NCBI GenBank assembly: GCA_020634935.1
Contig: JACKAT010000082.1
Location: forward strand, 1 to 15,476
Origin: Anaerolineales bacterium
GTDB lineage: Bacteria; Chloroflexota; Anaerolineae; 4572-78; J111
DNA length: 15,476 nt
Direction of reading: 5' to 3'
Position numbers and translations under genes: made by a program. The notes under the pieces are model-generated. The model was not told the DNA's origin. It ran no database searches and saw only the letters and a list, made by a program, of their open reading frames with translations. This document shows positions 13,940 through 15,476 of this stretch, piece by piece. Within the stretch, counting starts at the first letter, position 1. Each line of letters begins with the position of its first letter.

Positions 13940-14629
13940 TTAAAAAAAGGCGTGTTTTAGGATGACATAAACCGCCCTAAGGCCATCGCGCCAGCTTATT
14001 TTTTTACCTTCGTCATAAGTCCGGCCGTAATAGGAGATACCCACCTCGTAGATGACACAGTTGAGACGAGCCACTTTGGCCGTAATTTCCGGTTCAAAGC
14101 CAAAGCGATTCTCTTCGACCTCAATCTGGTCTATGACACTTTTCCTAAAAACCTTGTAGCAGACCTCCATATCCGTTAGGTTGAGATTAGTAAACATGTT
14201 CGATAAGAAGGTCAAGATGCGGTTGCCAATTGAATGCCAGAAATACAACACCCGGTGACTCTCGCCGCCCACAAAGCGAGACCCAAAGACTACATCCGCT
14301 TTACCATCCAGAATAGGTTTGAGCAACTTAGGGTATTCAGTGGGATCGTATTCCAGGTCGGCGTCTTGGATGATAATCACGTCGCCGGTAGCATGTTTGA
14401 AGCCGGTTCGGAGGGCGGCCCCTTTGCCCTGGTTTTGCGGATGAAAGATAACCTCAATATTAGGGTGTTGTTTGAGGCTGTGCAGGTAGTCTCGGGTGCC
14501 GTCGGTTGAGCAATCGTCAACAATAATAAGCTCCCGATCGATAGGCAGATCGACATTGAGGATAAGTTGGAGAATCGGCAGAATGGTATCGCGCTCGTTG
14601 TAGCACGGGATGACAATCGATAACTTCAT
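13940..14629 (-). CDS. GT2 glycosyltransferase, polyprenyl-phosphate sugar synthase type
   Basis: A 229-aa cytoplasmic or membrane-associated family 2 glycosyltransferase. It probably transfers a sugar from a nucleotide donor to a polyprenyl phosphate, like dolichyl-phosphate mannosyltransferase. Visible features are the N-terminal VIPCYNE (6-12), the VDDCSTDGT donor loop (37-45), the metal-binding DAD at 89-91 within DADLEYDP, and the GSRFVGG and TDMEVCYKVFR segments typical of the DPM1 group. There is no C-terminal membrane helix, unlike the longer bacterial members. It lies 27 bp after the homocysteine methyltransferase stop on the same strand, so the two are probably co-transcribed. No clear SD precedes the ATG, and the bases just upstream (TTTACCTCT) do not fit. 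The donor sugar cannot be told from sequence. Confidence 0.88.
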   Translation of the reverse strand: MKLSIVIPCYNERDTILPILQLILNVDLPIDRELIIVDDCSTDGTRDYLHSLKQHPNIEVIFHPQNQGKGAALRTGFKHATGDVIIIQDADLEYDPTEYPKLLKPILDGKADVVFGSRFVGGESHRVLYFWHSIGNRILTFLSNMFTNLNLTDMEVCYKVFRKSVIDQIEVEENRFGFEPEITAKVARLNCVIYEVGISYYGRTYDEGKKISWRDGLRAVYVILKHAFF

Positions 14630-14639
14630 AGAGGTAAAC

Positions 14640-14662
14640 GCCTGATGCGGCGGCGATCAGGC
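14640..14662 (-). other. GC-rich hairpin across the homocysteine methyltransferase stop codon
   Basis: GCCTGAT (14640-14646) and ATCAGGC (14656-14662) are a perfect 7-bp inverted repeat with a 9-base loop, GCGGCGGCG. It includes the TGA stop at 14659-14657 and ends 10 bases before the glycosyltransferase ATG. No T-run follows, so an intrinsic terminator is unlikely. In RNA it could affect coupling between the two genes. Confidence 0.4.
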
Positions 14663-15476
14663 TCGCTCCCTTCTGCGGCTGCGACGTTTAGGGTGATCGC
14701 TGCCGTTCACGGCGGGCTCGGCGGCTAAATTTTGAGCCAGGATTTGGGCCAACGATGGCGCGACATAACCGGCTAGCGCCGCCTTCATGGCTGTGATGTG
14801 CTCAGGATTGCTGCCACAGCAGCCGCCCAGCATCTTCACGTGTTGGTCGGCAAATTTGAGAGCATAGTCAGCCATAATTTCAGGGGTTACATCGTAAATC
14901 GCCTCGCCGATGCCTTCCAAGCGCGGCAGCCCGGCATTAGGTTTAGCCGCTAACGTGGCCTCCGGTAAGGCGCTGCGCATGGCCGTGAGCGCCACTAAAT
15001 TATCCTCTAAACTTCGACCGCAGTTGACGCCCACGGCCAGAACCCCACTGCCCCACAAGGCACGCACCGCTTCGGCCGGGGTGACGCCCATCATCGTCCG
15101 GCCGTGGGTGTCGAAGCTCATGGTCACAGTCACCGGCAAATCGGTTACCTGCTGGGCGGCTTGAACGGCGGCCTGAGCCTCGCGCAGGTCGCTCATGGTT
15201 TCGATGTGAATACCATCGACCCCGCCCTGGACCAAGGCCGCGATCTGCTCGGCAAAATAGGTCACGGCTTGATCATATATCATCGCGCCCATCGGATCCA
15301 TCAAAACGCCGGTAGGTCCCACCGAGCCTAAAACCAACACGGCCTCACCGGCTACTTCACGAGCCAATTCAGCCGCAGCTACGTTGACGGCTTGAGTGAG
15401 ATGCTCGCTCTGTTCTAACACCAGCCGGGGGCGGGTTCCCCCAAAGGAGTTGGTCAAAATGGCATCTGAGCCGGCC
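14657..15476 (-). CDS. Homocysteine S-methyltransferase family protein (5' end outside window)
   Basis: At least 273 residues are visible. The N-terminal part, perhaps 50 residues, lies beyond the right edge, and the frame stays open to the last base. The first visible residues, GSDAILTNSFGG, match the early core of the family, so the gene does not start inside the window. The enzyme uses a zinc-bound homocysteine thiol to accept a methyl group and form methionine. The zinc ligands are the Cys of VGVNCG and the paired Cys of MLGGCCGSNPEHI. Other family segments are LGSVGPTG and GGVDGIHIETMSDL. The length suggests a single-domain protein without the cobalamin modules of full MetH. The methyl donor (betaine, S-methylmethionine or a corrinoid protein) cannot be told. 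An unusual basic tail, HPKRRSRRRERA, ends the protein. Confidence 0.9.
   Translation of the reverse strand, partial: AGSDAILTNSFGGTRPRLVLEQSEHLTQAVNVAAAELAREVAGEAVLVLGSVGPTGVLMDPMGAMIYDQAVTYFAEQIAALVQGGVDGIHIETMSDLREAQAAVQAAQQVTDLPVTVTMSFDTHGRTMMGVTPAEAVRALWGSGVLAVGVNCGRSLEDNLVALTAMRSALPEATLAAKPNAGLPRLEGIGEAIYDVTPEIMADYALKFADQHVKMLGGCCGSNPEHITAMKAALAGYVAPSLAQILAQNLAAEPAVNGSDHPKRRSRRRERA

Overview
The window looks like a chromosomal segment of a free-living, moderately GC-rich bacterium. Gene content and style suggest a Chloroflexota lineage (Anaerolineae-like): NarL-type GAF histidine kinases, WG-repeat surface proteins, a CBS/RCK-bearing ClC channel, a GbsR-like regulator and a MutL that carries its own endonuclease site. 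The phylum is inferred from gene style, not shown by a marker gene. There are no rRNA or tRNA genes, CRISPR arrays, transposases or phage genes, so this is ordinary chromosome with some lineage-specific operons.

Left end (1-412): a 42-bp tandem array enters from outside the window. Each unit is a 34-nt inverted repeat plus an 8-nt linker, and the array decays towards 205. About 200 bp of non-coding DNA follow. Then come a membrane-anchored or lipoprotein WG-repeat protein (413-1564) and a methylmalonyl-CoA decarboxylase, scpB (1687-2475), both on the + strand.

Signalling block (2508-5180): a complete NarL-type two-component pair lies on the - strand, with the response regulator first and the kinase second. 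It is divergent from a stand-alone receiver protein on the + strand. The 203-bp gap between them holds two candidate sigma70-type promoters that overlap back to back.

Transport operon (4818-10448, + strand): receiver protein, an unrecognised 233-aa protein, a ClC anion channel/transporter with CBS pair and RCK_C tail, and an 813-aa APC-like permease with an inserted loop and a large soluble C-terminus. Spacings are 25-30 bp, each gene has a Shine-Dalgarno (SD) sequence, and no promoter is obvious inside. The set reads as one signal-controlled ion/solute module and is the most unusual part of the window.

Right part: mutL (10544-12346, own promoter) converges on a membrane-bound SAM methyltransferase (- strand), with a bidirectional terminator-like hairpin between them. 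Upstream of the methyltransferase lies a GbsR/MarR-type regulator with a strong promoter and a palindrome over its predicted transcription start, which suggests autoregulation. Next is a GT2 glycosyltransferase of the dolichyl/undecaprenyl-phosphate sugar type. Last is a homocysteine S-methyltransferase whose 5' end lies beyond the right edge.
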